From Citrus sinensis (lineage: Eukaryota; Streptophyta; Magnoliopsida; Sapindales; Rutaceae): a DNA stretch of 64,000 nt. The stretch is taken from NCBI RefSeq assembly GCF_022201045.2, contig NC_068557.1, forward strand, positions 20,747,501 to 20,811,500. The letters run 5' to 3'. Below, piece by piece: positions 1 through 9,973 of this stretch (its first letter is position 1; every line of letters starts with the position of its first letter). The notes under the pieces are model-generated. The model had not been told where the DNA came from. It did no database searches and was given only the letters and a program-made list of their open reading frames with translations. Position numbers and translations under genes: made by a program.

Positions 1-1070
1 GAAGTAAAACATTCATCAAATTCGGGGGGGGGTGTTAATGGTTATGCCAATTCTCAAGCTACTACAACAGGGGATTCTATTGTATTGGACTTGAACTTGG
101 ATGAAATATCTAATAAGTGGGCATCATTCAGAAATGAAAGCACCACCCAAAATAATCATTTAAAAACAGAATTAGAGTTTTATCTTGAGGTAAATACTTT
201 GCCTTCAACTAGTTAATTTGATATTTTGTCACGGTGGAAGAATAATCAAGGCAAATATCTCATACTTGCAAAGATTGTAAGAGACATTTTGGCTATTCAT
301 GTATCAATAATTGCTTCTGAATTCACTTTAGTGTTGGAAGTAGACATTTGATCCCTCATCGCAGTAGATTTCATTCATCTATAGTGGAGGCATTGGTGTG
401 TACTCAAACTTAATTTTTTTCTTGAACAAAACCTAAAAGGTATGGAAAACTTATTTATTGGAATCAAATGAATTTTCTATATTATTGCTATTATCAATTT
501 ATCACGAACTAGTTGTCTTGTTCATTATGTTAATGATTTATGCATTTTTTTTAGATGGAATTCCAGAAGAAGCAATAATTTATGCGGAGCATTTGATTGA
601 TGAAAGTTTGATTAGTGAGGAATAGTTAAATGAAGTAGATGATTAAGAGTGTAGTCTTTAGACTAGTGGTTTGAAATTTGAATTGTAGATTTATATTATG
701 AATTTGTATTTGTGGATGTTTATTGCTGTGAAACTTTGAATTTTAGATTATATATTTGTATTGTATTTTTGAAGAACTTGATGTGTCATATGATTTGTAT
801 TTGATTTTTTTTAGAACAAGTTTATGATTTGCTTGAACTGCAAACAAATTTTTAACTTCATTCCAGTCTTCAGAATTTAGAAACGTTATAAGTAATTCGG
901 ATTCAAAACTCGCAATCTGGGAACCTGAGTTTTCTCAGATTCAATGTGGTACAAACCCATATCATAAAAAACTGGGTATAAATCTAGGTCTGGTATAGAA
1001 AATTAGTGCTTTAGTCTTGATTCGAATAGGCCGAACCTAAACCCGGACCTAGAAATTGCCACCTTTACTA
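1..1070 (+). mobile_element. hAT transposon remnant (transposase C-terminus and 3' end)
   Basis: Reading + from about base 33 gives a degenerate match to the C-terminal dimerisation region of plant hAT transposases. It contains ELEFYLEV, then FDILSRWKNNQGKY, then LAKIVRDILAIHVSIIASE, the order expected in this family. The frame is broken by TAA near 212 and TGA near 349, so the copy is dead. The sequence around 900-1070 is rich in cggacc/gaacc motifs and ends in TTGCCACCTTTACTA, which resembles the inverted terminal sequence of plant hAT elements. The 5' part lies outside the window. The hAT assignment is firm; the exact end at 1070 is less certain. Confidence 0.75.
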
Positions 1071-1079
1071 CAGAATATA

Positions 1080-1180
1080 CCTACAGGCAAATATACATTT
1101 TATAGAACGAGCCTACATGCAAATAAGCATTTTATAAAATTGGCCTACAAGCAAATCAAATATACATTATATGGAATGCA
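1080..1180. repeat. Three 32-bp imperfect tandem units
   Basis: Three units begin with cctacag, cctacat and cctacaa at 1080, 1112 and 1144. Each continues with a variant of gcaaat..cattttata. The spacing is 32 bp. The array lies directly after the presumed end of the hAT remnant. No function is evident. Confidence 0.6.
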
Positions 1181-1190
1181 TTTATAGACA

Positions 1191-2195
1191 AAATATTACA
1201 AAATCAATCCTCTTTATAAGAAACTAACAGAAATGTCAAATTCAACCTCAAGCCCATTGAAGGCCTAGGGCCCAAAATCATCACAAGTGTCCAAAGAATA
1301 CTTGTCACGAACAAGTATTGACACATATAAATATGTGTTTCCATGCATGGACTTTGACTGATACTTGTCATAAGAAAAGTGTCACATAACCTCTTCTATT
1401 GACTCAAGATGTCTATATAGAGGCCAAGACTACCCTTTTGAAGGTAAGATGATAGGCATAAAATAAGTAAAAAAACTCTGCCTATGCCACTATAGATTTT
1501 TTCTCTCTAGCATTGAGTAAAAAAAGCTGATTTTAGCATTGGAGAGTTATCGTTAGTACGCAAGCCCCCCTTTTGATAATTGCTTTTTTTTTTTTTGGAC
1601 AGAACAATTGATCATAAATAGATAAGTGATTTGAGACACTCAACTTAAGGAAAAAATATGCCACAAAGCTTGATTTAGAACAAAGTTCGGAACACAAATC
1701 ATTAGTAGTACATTAAGCAAAATTTTGCATCAACAGCAACAATACCACAACAGTCTCATCCATTCAAAAAGGTTAAGGAAGTAGAGGCCACTTGATGACT
1801 AGCAACTCCCTAGTGATCTTTAAGAAATGCATGTCACAATTTATTTGGACCCATGCTTACTTTTGTTTATATTTATTATATATTAAATAAATCATATAAA
1901 TTAAAATTAAAATTAAAAAATAAGTATTAAAAATAAGAAAAATATATATTTTGATGCGAGTAAAAACTTAATAATAATATATTATTATATTTTTTTGTTA
2001 TTTTAAAATATTTTTCTTGTAATAAATATATATTTTATATTTTCAAAATAAATTATTAAACATATGACTCATTTCACCCCTATTTTACTTTAAATTTTTT
2101 GATGCCAAGAGAATTTCAGGATATTATAAAAAAATAAAATTAGTTATATATATATTGATTTTAGTAGGAGAAAATTAGAAATCTAACGGCAGATC
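1191..2195. other. AT-rich intergenic DNA
   Basis: No gene or recognisable element was seen here. There is a T-run near 1586 and a strongly AT-rich stretch from about 1860 to 2160. Confidence 0.6.
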
Positions 2196-2199
2196 CTAT

Positions 2200-2527
2200 T
2201 TTGTCACTTATGAAGCCCATAGTCAAGTCAATTCCTCATTCATATCTTTCTGAAACTCTTGTATTCAGATTCTCCAACACTGGATCCCACAGAGCTGACC
2301 TCGGCTTTGAAGAAGAAAAAAGTCTATGAAAATAATCTCCCAATAACAGATTGAAGGCTCTCCTCAGATTGTACCCACTCCCCCTCATCGGTTAACAAGC
2401 CTCTAATCACATTCTTTCTTCGACGTGCAGACGCATAATTATATCTCCATCTTGCAACTACGATATACGAGACCTCTGCTTCCATTACAACCCTGATTAA
2501 GTGAGAAACTGTATAATACAGATCCAA
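2200..2527 (-). mobile_element. Non-LTR (LINE) retrotransposon scrap
   Basis: On the minus strand, 2527-2324 encodes a peptide containing ASARRRKNVIRGLLTDEGEW, followed by SLQSVIGRLFS. This is the pattern found just before the reverse-transcriptase domain in plant LINEs (charged ARRKKN, then I.GL.D..G.W, then FF..LF). A frame change at about 2324 continues the match with SSSKPRSALWDPVLENLNTRVSE, corresponding to the LINE linker that follows. Only about 100 residues survive, with a frameshift and a stop. It is a dead fragment with no host function. It could extend a little further on either side. Confidence 0.6.
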
Positions 2528-3041
2528 TGCTTCCCACCTCTGTTTAAGTGATGTTGGTTTTTTTTTTCATTTCTTTTAACAAGAAAGAATTAAAGGATCG
2601 TGTTGGTGACAGATTTATTTCGCATGGTTTTCATTTTTTTACCACCTTACAACTGTTTATTTGATTGTGACTTTTGTTTTTTAATTATTAATTGAACAAC
2701 GTTAAAAAAAAGAAAGAAAGGATATGATACTAAAAAAACAACTAAATTTTGTATATACCTAAATTTTAACATAAATTAATAGCACAAAGAATAAATATGT
2801 GAACTGTTTCGTAGTGACATAGAAATTAAACATGATTTGCATCTTTTTTTAAACTTTATTGGTGTCTCTGTAACCCTCTCAACTCAAACGGACATATTAA
2901 TGAAATAAAAGGTTGGACAGGCACTAAAATTTGTTGGCATATCCAATACCTACACTTGTTACAAAAACACATAATTAAGCAACACATTGTTGTATTACTT
3001 AAAATTTTTATTTTTCAAAATGGAGATTTTTGGAAAGAGCC
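2528..3041. other. Intergenic DNA downstream of the P450 gene
   Basis: AT-rich sequence without a recognisable feature. It contains the 3' flank and probably the polyadenylation region of the minus-strand P450 gene that ends at 3042. Confidence 0.5.
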
Positions 3042-4997
3042 TCATTTTCGGAAAGGAATATGAGTGGTTGCAATCACAAGCAAATTCTCCTTCTTTCTAG
3101 CAGTCATCCCAAAATTCTCGCCCATGTCAAGGTCTTCAAGTTTGATCCCATTTCCAGGTTTCCAATTAAAATGGTAGAGCAACTGAGCAAGTCCAAGTTC
3201 AATATTTGCAGTAGCAAATGAAATGCCCGGACAAATCCTCCTTCCTCCACCAAATGGAAGCAATTCAAAGTGGTTCCCTTTGAAGTCGATGAAAGAACCT
3301 TCAAACCTCTCTGGATAAAAGCTTTCAGGATCGCTCCAAATTGTTGGATCTCTCCCCATTGCATAAACATTAATCAGGATTTTGGCCTTAGCTGGTACTC
3401 TGTATCCTCTAATCTCGCAAGTTTCTCTTGCTTCTCTTGGAATCAAGGGACCTGGAGGGTGTAATCTGAATGTTTCTTTGATAATTGCTTTCAGGTAATC
3501 AAGCTTTTGAATGTCTGCTTCTTCAATTCTGCTCTTTCCTTTGCATGCTTCTCTTATCTCTTCTTGTGCCTTCTTCATCACTCTCGGGTTTTTAAGCAGT
3601 TCTGACATTGCCCATTCCATTGATGTTGCTGAAGTCTCGCTCCCTGCTGAGAAAATATCCTGAAAATATTTTGAACGCAGCATGAGTGTCCACTGATTTT
3701 TCTAATTCTAACTACACATTTGATATGAGAGTTGGATTGACTATGTTAAAAGGAATTTGTGCAACCTGAAATAAAATACTTAACAAATTTTTTTTTTTTT
3801 TTTACTTTAGCCTAGCATATGGTAACTAAAACATTTTTTCACTCATCGTAGCAGAATTTGAATGCTAAATCTCTTGTTTCAACTCAAGAGATTTTACCAA
3901 CCGAATTAAATGTCGCTCACAAAAAATCTGACAACCTTATACTAGTTTAGAGAATTCTTGATTGCTTATGTACAGTTTTACAGCAAAACAGAGTAATACG
4001 TGAGGGGCATTTATTGGTCCAAATTTTAGGGAAATATGTAATTAAATATAGATCTTACCATAGTGACAGCTTTGACTTGATCAATTGTAAGGCGAAAATC
4101 AATGTCATGGTCATTCGCCTCAGCATAATTCAAGAGCGTATCAACTAGATCATCCCCGTCAGGTTTTTCAGCATTAATGCCGCTAGCAGCATCTTTTCTT
4201 TTCATTTGATGTTCAACCACAATGTCTTCAAGAATCCTATCAATCTTTTTCTGAATTTTCAGCAGCGCAGGCTTCATCCCAGTCAAAGAACGAAGAAACG
4301 TAAGCGATGGAAACAAATCGGCAACATCAAACCCTCCGGCAAGTTGCATAATTTCCTGAAGCAACCTTGTAAAATCATGCTGATCTTTGCATTTCTTCCC
4401 AAAAGCTGCTCGCGACACCACGTTATTCGTCATAGCGAAGATATGCTTGCTTAGATTGATGCACTGCCTCTCGGACGAGGCAATAAATTCAACAAGATCC
4501 CACACTTCATCTTCCCTAATTGATTTAAATGACTGGACTCGCTTCGCGCTCAAGAGCTCCAGGACGGAAATTTTCCTGAGCTGCCTCCAGTAGTCATTGT
4601 AGGGCGAAAACACAATGCTGGAGTGATCGTATGACATTACTTCAACAGCATACACTTCAGGCCTTTGCGCGAAGCTGCTCTCGTTTGTTTTCAACACTTC
4701 TTTGGCTGCTTCGGGTGATGAAATGATCACGGCGACGAGTTGGCCTAGCTGTAGTTTCATCACGGGGCCATACTTGTTGCAGAATTTTGTCACAGCATGA
4801 TGTGGTAGGCCAAGGCCATGGGATGATAATTGATGCAGGTTGCCTATAATGGGCAGCTGCTTTGGACCTGGAGGCAGCTTGCCTTTGCCGCCTTCGGATT
4901 GCTTCCAATATTTAACTAGCATTAAGAAGAAGAGAAGAGAAGTTAAGAGGAGTGGGAAGGATGGTAATTGAGGTATTTGGGTTGTTGAAGAATCCAT
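3042..4997 (-). CDS. Cytochrome P450, CYP71 clan (CYP71D-like), intact
   Basis: This encodes a microsomal haem-thiolate monooxygenase, using NADPH-P450 reductase electrons to hydroxylate a small specialised metabolite. The substrate cannot be told from sequence. Two exons, 4997-4059 and 3659-3042, are joined in phase 0 across a 399-bp GT-AG intron and give 518 residues, the usual length. The N-terminal anchor is at about residues 12-30, followed by the proline hinge KLPPGPKQLP. The I-helix oxygen-binding motif AGSETS is at 318-323, just after the splice junction, where CYP71 family genes carry their single intron. ExxR (ETFR) is at 375-378, then a PERF motif, and the haem loop PFGGGRRICPG at 448-458 has Cys456 as ligand. 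No break is seen. The overall character fits CYP71D (terpenoid, alkaloid or flavonoid oxidases). The subfamily is an inference from memory. Confidence 0.93.
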
Positions 4998-5232
4998 TGA
5001 TCGATCTTGTGCTTGATGTGCTAATTATGGCTCTATGTTCATTTGCATGTGTGTGTGTATATATTAGTTTTGGTCTTTTGAGATGGTAAGAAAACACAAT
5101 ATGTGTATACACAATAGTGTTCTTATCTAATTATTATTTTTGACTTGATACATAACCGCACTAGTCAATTCATTTGTTAGTGCAACCAAACTGTAGACCT
5201 AGATGTTTAATGTTTGGCCTAGATATTTAAAG

Positions 5233-5399
5233 GGATAAGGATTCAGTGTTGAGCTGAGTTTTTGTTGAGTACTGAATCAATAATTGTTAGGTAAGAGAAA
5301 TAAATAAAAAATAAAAAACTCAAAATAAATATTGATAATTGATTCAGCGTTCAACCAACCAAAAAAAAAAAAAAAAGCTCAGCATTAAATCCTAATCTT
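5233..5399. mobile_element. 167-bp MITE with 8-bp target duplication (hAT-like)
   Basis: The segment folds back on itself. The left arm GGATAAGGATTCAGTGTTGA pairs imperfectly with the right arm (reverse complement AAGATTAGGATTTAATGCTGA), and an inner pair around gaatcaataattg extends the hairpin. It is flanked on both sides by ATTTAAAG (5225-5232 and 5400-5407), the 8-bp size typical of hAT elements. It has no coding capacity. It lies about 240 bp upstream of the P450 start codon. Confidence 0.65.
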
Positions 5400-5407
5400 A
5401 TTTAAAG

Positions 5408-6224
5408 TATCCTTCACATAAAATTTCACGCGTATTTAATGAAAACCGGTGAAATTGGAACAAATGTGAATTCAAAAGACAGTAAAAGTAAAAACAATTT
5501 GTACATTGTGTTACAAGCTGCTCAACCTAAAACTTGAGATGTCACCTACAAGTTCAACAATTAATATTATTAACCACAAGTCTTGACATGCATTGACTCC
5601 AAAATATTAACTTGTTAAAACAAATGAAATTAACGTAACAAGATCTAACAAGTCCGTTCAATTGGGGGATTGCGTATATCCTATCACCCAACAAGTGACA
5701 AAATCTCAAACTTTTTGACTAATATAAAACAGCACAACATGTGGATTGAATTTATTGGAAGTCAACTCGTGATAAAATTTAATCGATTACCAGGTACGAG
5801 GATTCAAAGTTGGCGGCTAGGCGCTGATAAATCAGATCAAAAGCACTAGGTACCGTAATCAAGAGCTGTAGTCAGTTGCTTCCAATAGCCAGTACAGTTA
5901 GTTAACGAACCTAACATTATCATGAAGAATTTCACGTGCCCCGCCAAATGGTGACTTCAGCTCTACGAAGAAACATTGCGAGTCAGTCAATTCTTTTAAA
6001 ATTGGTTGGGGTAATTGCATTTCTGACTTTAATTTCATCAACCCACGTTAAAGAATTTCTTGCTTGCTTTCATACTTTATAATCGTTTTAGTTTTACTGT
6101 TTACAAACACGAAAAGCGTTAATTGACATCTTTTTCGTTCATGATTAATGAGAAAGAAAATTCGTGATTAATTACCAAGTCAAAAAAATTTTTCCTTTCT
6201 TTTTTCCCCCTTTTTTTAGCAAAC
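5408..6224. other. Intergenic DNA
   Basis: No gene was recognised. The base composition is less AT-biased around 5640-5990 than in the neighbourhood, but no reading frame or repeat was supported there. Confidence 0.5.
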
Positions 6225-6470
6225 TAGAGGAAGGTTTGGTGTTCAATCACATACACATATTGGCAGTGGCGAAGTACCAAAGATAATGTATTCTGACCTT
6301 CTGTGAGAAAGAATGAGAATTTTGTTTTGGTCTTTAGAAAGACTCATGAAACGTCGGTATGAAAATCTCGTGATTAATCAATTATTTTAGGCACCGGCAC
6401 TGACCTAAATCCCGCGTCAACCGAAGTAAGCAATAAGAATTGTCTTTTAAGTGGGAAAAGTAGTCTCGTA
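6225..6470. repeat. Degenerate copy of a dispersed intergenic sequence
   Basis: 6225-6350 matches 9600-9735; both contain GGCAGTGGCGAAGTACCAAA. 6360-6470 matches 31780-31880 upstream of the BAHD gene, sharing GCACTGACCTAAA, then CGTC, then tctttaagt.ggaaaa. All copies lie in the same orientation. They are probably remnants of a duplicated BAHD upstream region. No BAHD coding sequence was found beside this copy. Confidence 0.55.
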
Positions 6471-6635
6471 TTAGTTAGGATCCTTCCTAGCTATTCAGTT
6501 TCTAGATTAGGATATTCATCAATTAAATGATAGAAACAAAAGAATGTAGGATTTTAGTTTATTGTAGAAACAAAATAATGAAAAAAAACACTATAATAGG
6601 AGAGAGAGAATCGGAGACGTGTAGTGTTCTTAAAG

Positions 6636-8163
6636 AGAAATTCTACAATACATATGATGTTCCATGTCATCCGATAATGTGGAGCCGTTGACTAATAATT
6701 TGTTTACATGTGTCAATCAATTTTCAAACTTTAAAAAGTCAAACAATTCCCTCCTTTTCTTTGTCTTTGCTCTAGTTTCAAAAATTCTTCTTCCCTCTTT
6801 CAAATTTCAAGAAACATTAATTTATTTAGAAATTATAAAAATAATAAATTGAACAAAGTGCCTACAGAGGGCCTAATTTCATCCTCCTCCTCCTTTCCAT
6901 TTACAACTTCATTGCCCTGCAAAAACATGCCTTTGGTAATCTTGCTTTGATGCTCCTCCTGATTCCCATTCGCATCTCCATTCTTCTGCAAAACATTGCC
7001 ACTAGCTTAATTAGAAATGTCACAACATCCGATTTGAAAGACTTCTCAACTTCCCTGCAAATAATCCTTGCTATTGGTACAAGAATCTTAGTTCACTTGA
7101 GAATAGTGTACTGTTTATTGTTAGATACTTTTTTTTTTTTTAGCTTCTCAAATTTATTCAAAAAATATTGTTGTTTAAATTCTATTTAACTCATAAACTT
7201 GTGAGTTTTCAATTTATAGTTTATTTTTAGCACTAGTGTTGTCATTTTGTTATTTAATGAAAAAAAGAAGAAGATATTTTGATACATGCGGAACAATATT
7301 GAGCAACAGTGAAAAACTATTTTATGGCCTTTTAAATTATTGAACATTTGGTTTTTTTTTTTACTGAAATTGATTATAAATGATTCTCTTTCAAGTGGTT
7401 TCCCTACAATTTTATTGAAAATTCAAAACAGAATTCCATTCATGAGGGCATGTTTACCAAAGGAAACATACATATTTTACTTGCAATAATTTCGGAATCT
7501 ACAAGTAATCTATATAATCCTGACACATGTTTGTCCATCAAGAAACAATGAATCATACAATTACAAATATATATATATATATATATCTAGTATCAATATC
7601 TTAACTGGTTTCACAATACATTAAACAAACAGGTGGTGGGCAAAAGAAAAAATTAGTGAATGGTACTTAGCTGCTTCTGCAAATGTTTGAAGTATGATAA
7701 CACCCAACCTTAATTAACTTTGCAAATTTAAAAATAATCTTGTTTTGATGCTCCTTTTGCTTCCCATTCACAAATCCATTTCCCTAGAAAATCATGTCAC
7801 TTGCTTAATTAGAAAATTTGTTGCATTTTTTTTGCAGGGGAATGGAGTTGTAAATGGGAAGAAAATTTGTTGCATTTTTTTGCAGGGGAAATGGAGTTGT
7901 CAAGGGGAAGAAAGAGGATGAAATCAGGCTCTTTGTAGGCACTTTATTCAATTTATTATTTTTATAATTTCTAATAAATTAAATTTTCTTGGAATTTGGA
8001 AGAGGGAAGAAGAATTTTTGAAACTAGTGTAAAGAGTGAGAAAGGGAGGAAATTGTTTGACTTTTAATTATTAAAAATTAATTGAACGCATGTAAAAAAA
8101 TTATTGGTTAGTAGTTCCACATTATCAGATGACATGAAACATCATATGTATTGTAGAATTTCT
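6636..8163. mobile_element. 1.5-kb element with about 290-bp terminal inverted repeats
   Basis: The left arm starts AGAAATTCTACAATACATAT and runs to about 6930. The reverse complement of about 7870-8163 starts with the same 20 bases and stays similar over its whole length. The interior has no long reading frame. It does hold a direct repeat (6945-7020 versus 7741-7815, sharing CTTGCTTAATTAGAAA-like sequence) and a 48-bp tandem duplication near 7813-7910. Long arms with an unrelated interior suggest a Mutator-like or foldback element. No convincing target duplication was found, so the superfamily is unresolved. Confidence 0.7.
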
Positions 8164-8700
8164 AATTTTTTAAAACATATTTGACTCTTTCTGATTGGTG
8201 CGAAAAAATTAATAAAGTTTGTCTGCTGGAATACAAAGAGAACAAATAACATAAACGCAAAACTAATTTATTTTCAACAAACTTTTGTCGTGCCTGAGCT
8301 CAAGTACACTAAAACACATGTAAAAAAAATGAATTCTCGAATTAAAAACATAATTAATTCCAAATTTAAGTAGCTGTGAAAGTTTTTATAGCTTGTACTT
8401 TATTTAGTGTGGTCAACGAGTATACTTTGAACATTAATTTCTCGTTCACTCAAATCTTTTTGAGTATATCAATATATCGTTTCAAAGTAATCACAGAGAA
8501 GAGTTTGAATCACTAATGATCTTTCATTTTTTTCAAAATATGTTCTGTTCAAAATTATGCTTAAAAATATCAACTCACCATGCTATTGTCCAACATTTAT
8601 GAGATAAATTTTTATGTATCAAGTTTAGGCAAAATATCACAACCGATTTCTAAAGTAAAGACTTAAAAAATTAAATAGGATTTCTGCTTTATATCCTAAG

Positions 8701-9425
8701 GTCATGTTTGGTTTGAAGAAAATGGAGGAGAGGAAAAGAGTGGAATGGAGAGGAAATGAGAAGAAAGGAATGGAGAAGAGTAGTGAAATTAAATTTTGTT
8801 GTTTGGTTTGATATAAAATTTGATAAGAAAATGAATTATAATTTTATTTTTTAGACAAATTTATCATTTACCTTAAATATTAATCTATTTATATTAGTAA
8901 TAAAAAAAAATATATATATAAAATAAAACGGCGGTCCGGTGACTAGCGGCGGAAGTCCGATGGAGGTTTGACGGTGGTCCGGCGACATTCTGGCAATGTC
9001 TGACGGTGATCCGGTGACATTCCGGCAGGTTTGACAGTGTTTCGACGGAGGCCCGACGATTTTTCCGACGAGAGCCGACGGTGGTCCGACAACATTCCGA
9101 CGAAGTCCAACGATGGTCCGGCAGTGGTCCGGCGGTGGTCCATTTATAATATTAAATTAATAAAATAAAATCATAAATAATATTTATTAATGGCATTAAA
9201 TAAGTTAAAAAGATGCAGGGTAATTTTGAAAATTTTAGTTTCTAATATAAGAGGAATTTAAATTCTTCACTACTTAGTGTGGAATTTAAATTTTACATTA
9301 TGATGGATATTAAATTCTAATGGAAATTAAATTCTTATACATTTTGTCAAACCAAACAATAAAAATAAAAAAGAAATTTAAATTACTTTCATCTCCTACA
9401 TTTTCTCCTCCCAACCAAACACTAC
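8701..9425. mobile_element. MITE-like element with GC-rich core
   Basis: The left end GTCATGTTTGGTT and the right end (reverse complement GTAGTGTTTGGTT) form an inverted pair, followed by purine-rich left and pyrimidine-rich right arms (ggagga / tcctcc). It is flanked by CCTAAG on both sides. The related sequence at 32,505-32,530 reads straight through this point, with ATATCTTAAG followed by TGATTAGACAATT, so that copy represents the empty site. The centre (8928-9145) is an unusual GC-rich repeat array, listed separately. Confidence 0.72.
8928..9145. repeat. GC-rich degenerate minisatellite inside the MITE
   Basis: About 215 bp are built from repeated variants of ggtccggcgacattccg and gtttgacggtggtccg, in a region otherwise about 75 percent AT. 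The minus strand is open for 66 codons with a repetitive Arg/Pro/Ser-rich translation. That is expected from the repeat and is not taken as a gene. Confidence 0.7.
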
Positions 9426-9740
9426 CTAAGTGCCGAGACAATTAAAAACTTAGCCCTTAGTATTTTCAAAGATTGTTATGTAATAAATGATATAACTTTA
9501 TTAATTAGGGTACAATATACTTGATAATTTTTTTAGGTACTAGGACCAATGCTCTTGGCAGGGCTCTTTTGTCGAAAATTTAAGGATATCTTTTTTGTAG
9601 GAGGGTTAGATGCTCAATCAAATGCACATACCGGCAGTGGCGAAGTACCAAAGATAATTTATTTGACTTCTATGAAAAAATGAGAATTTTTTTGGCCTGG
9701 AGAAAGAATTATGAAGGGGCGGCATGAAATTCAGAGAAAA
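9426..9740. repeat. Right half of the BAHD-upstream-like sequence
   Basis: 9430-9490 (tgttatgtaataaatgayata) matches 32,565-32,590. 9535-9590 (GGCAGGGCTC followed by ttttgtc.aaaatt.aaggat) matches 32,800-32,850. 9600-9735 repeats the block at 6225-6350. The order and orientation are the same as upstream of the BAHD gene, so this is an old duplicate split by the MITE at 8701. Confidence 0.6.
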
Positions 9741-9973
9741 AAAAATGATCCGCCAAAGGCTTTGTTGTCTCAATACAAATCATGACAATAAAACTTTAAA
9801 TTAAAAAGCTTACACGTTATCATCTCATAAACTTCAAAAAGCATGCTCTCACAAATGTGGTTAAAATATGTCAGTTAAGTTTCTGTTCCGATGAATTTCA
9901 AACTAGTATGCAAACAAAATTATAAGAGAAGAGGTCATGTTTACACCAACCAGTTTGGACATATCAGACTACA

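Noticed and set aside
8943..9143. 66-codon Arg/Pro/Ser-rich frame on minus
   Set aside because: It is produced by the GC-rich tandem array in the centre of a MITE. The repeat unit explains the open frame.
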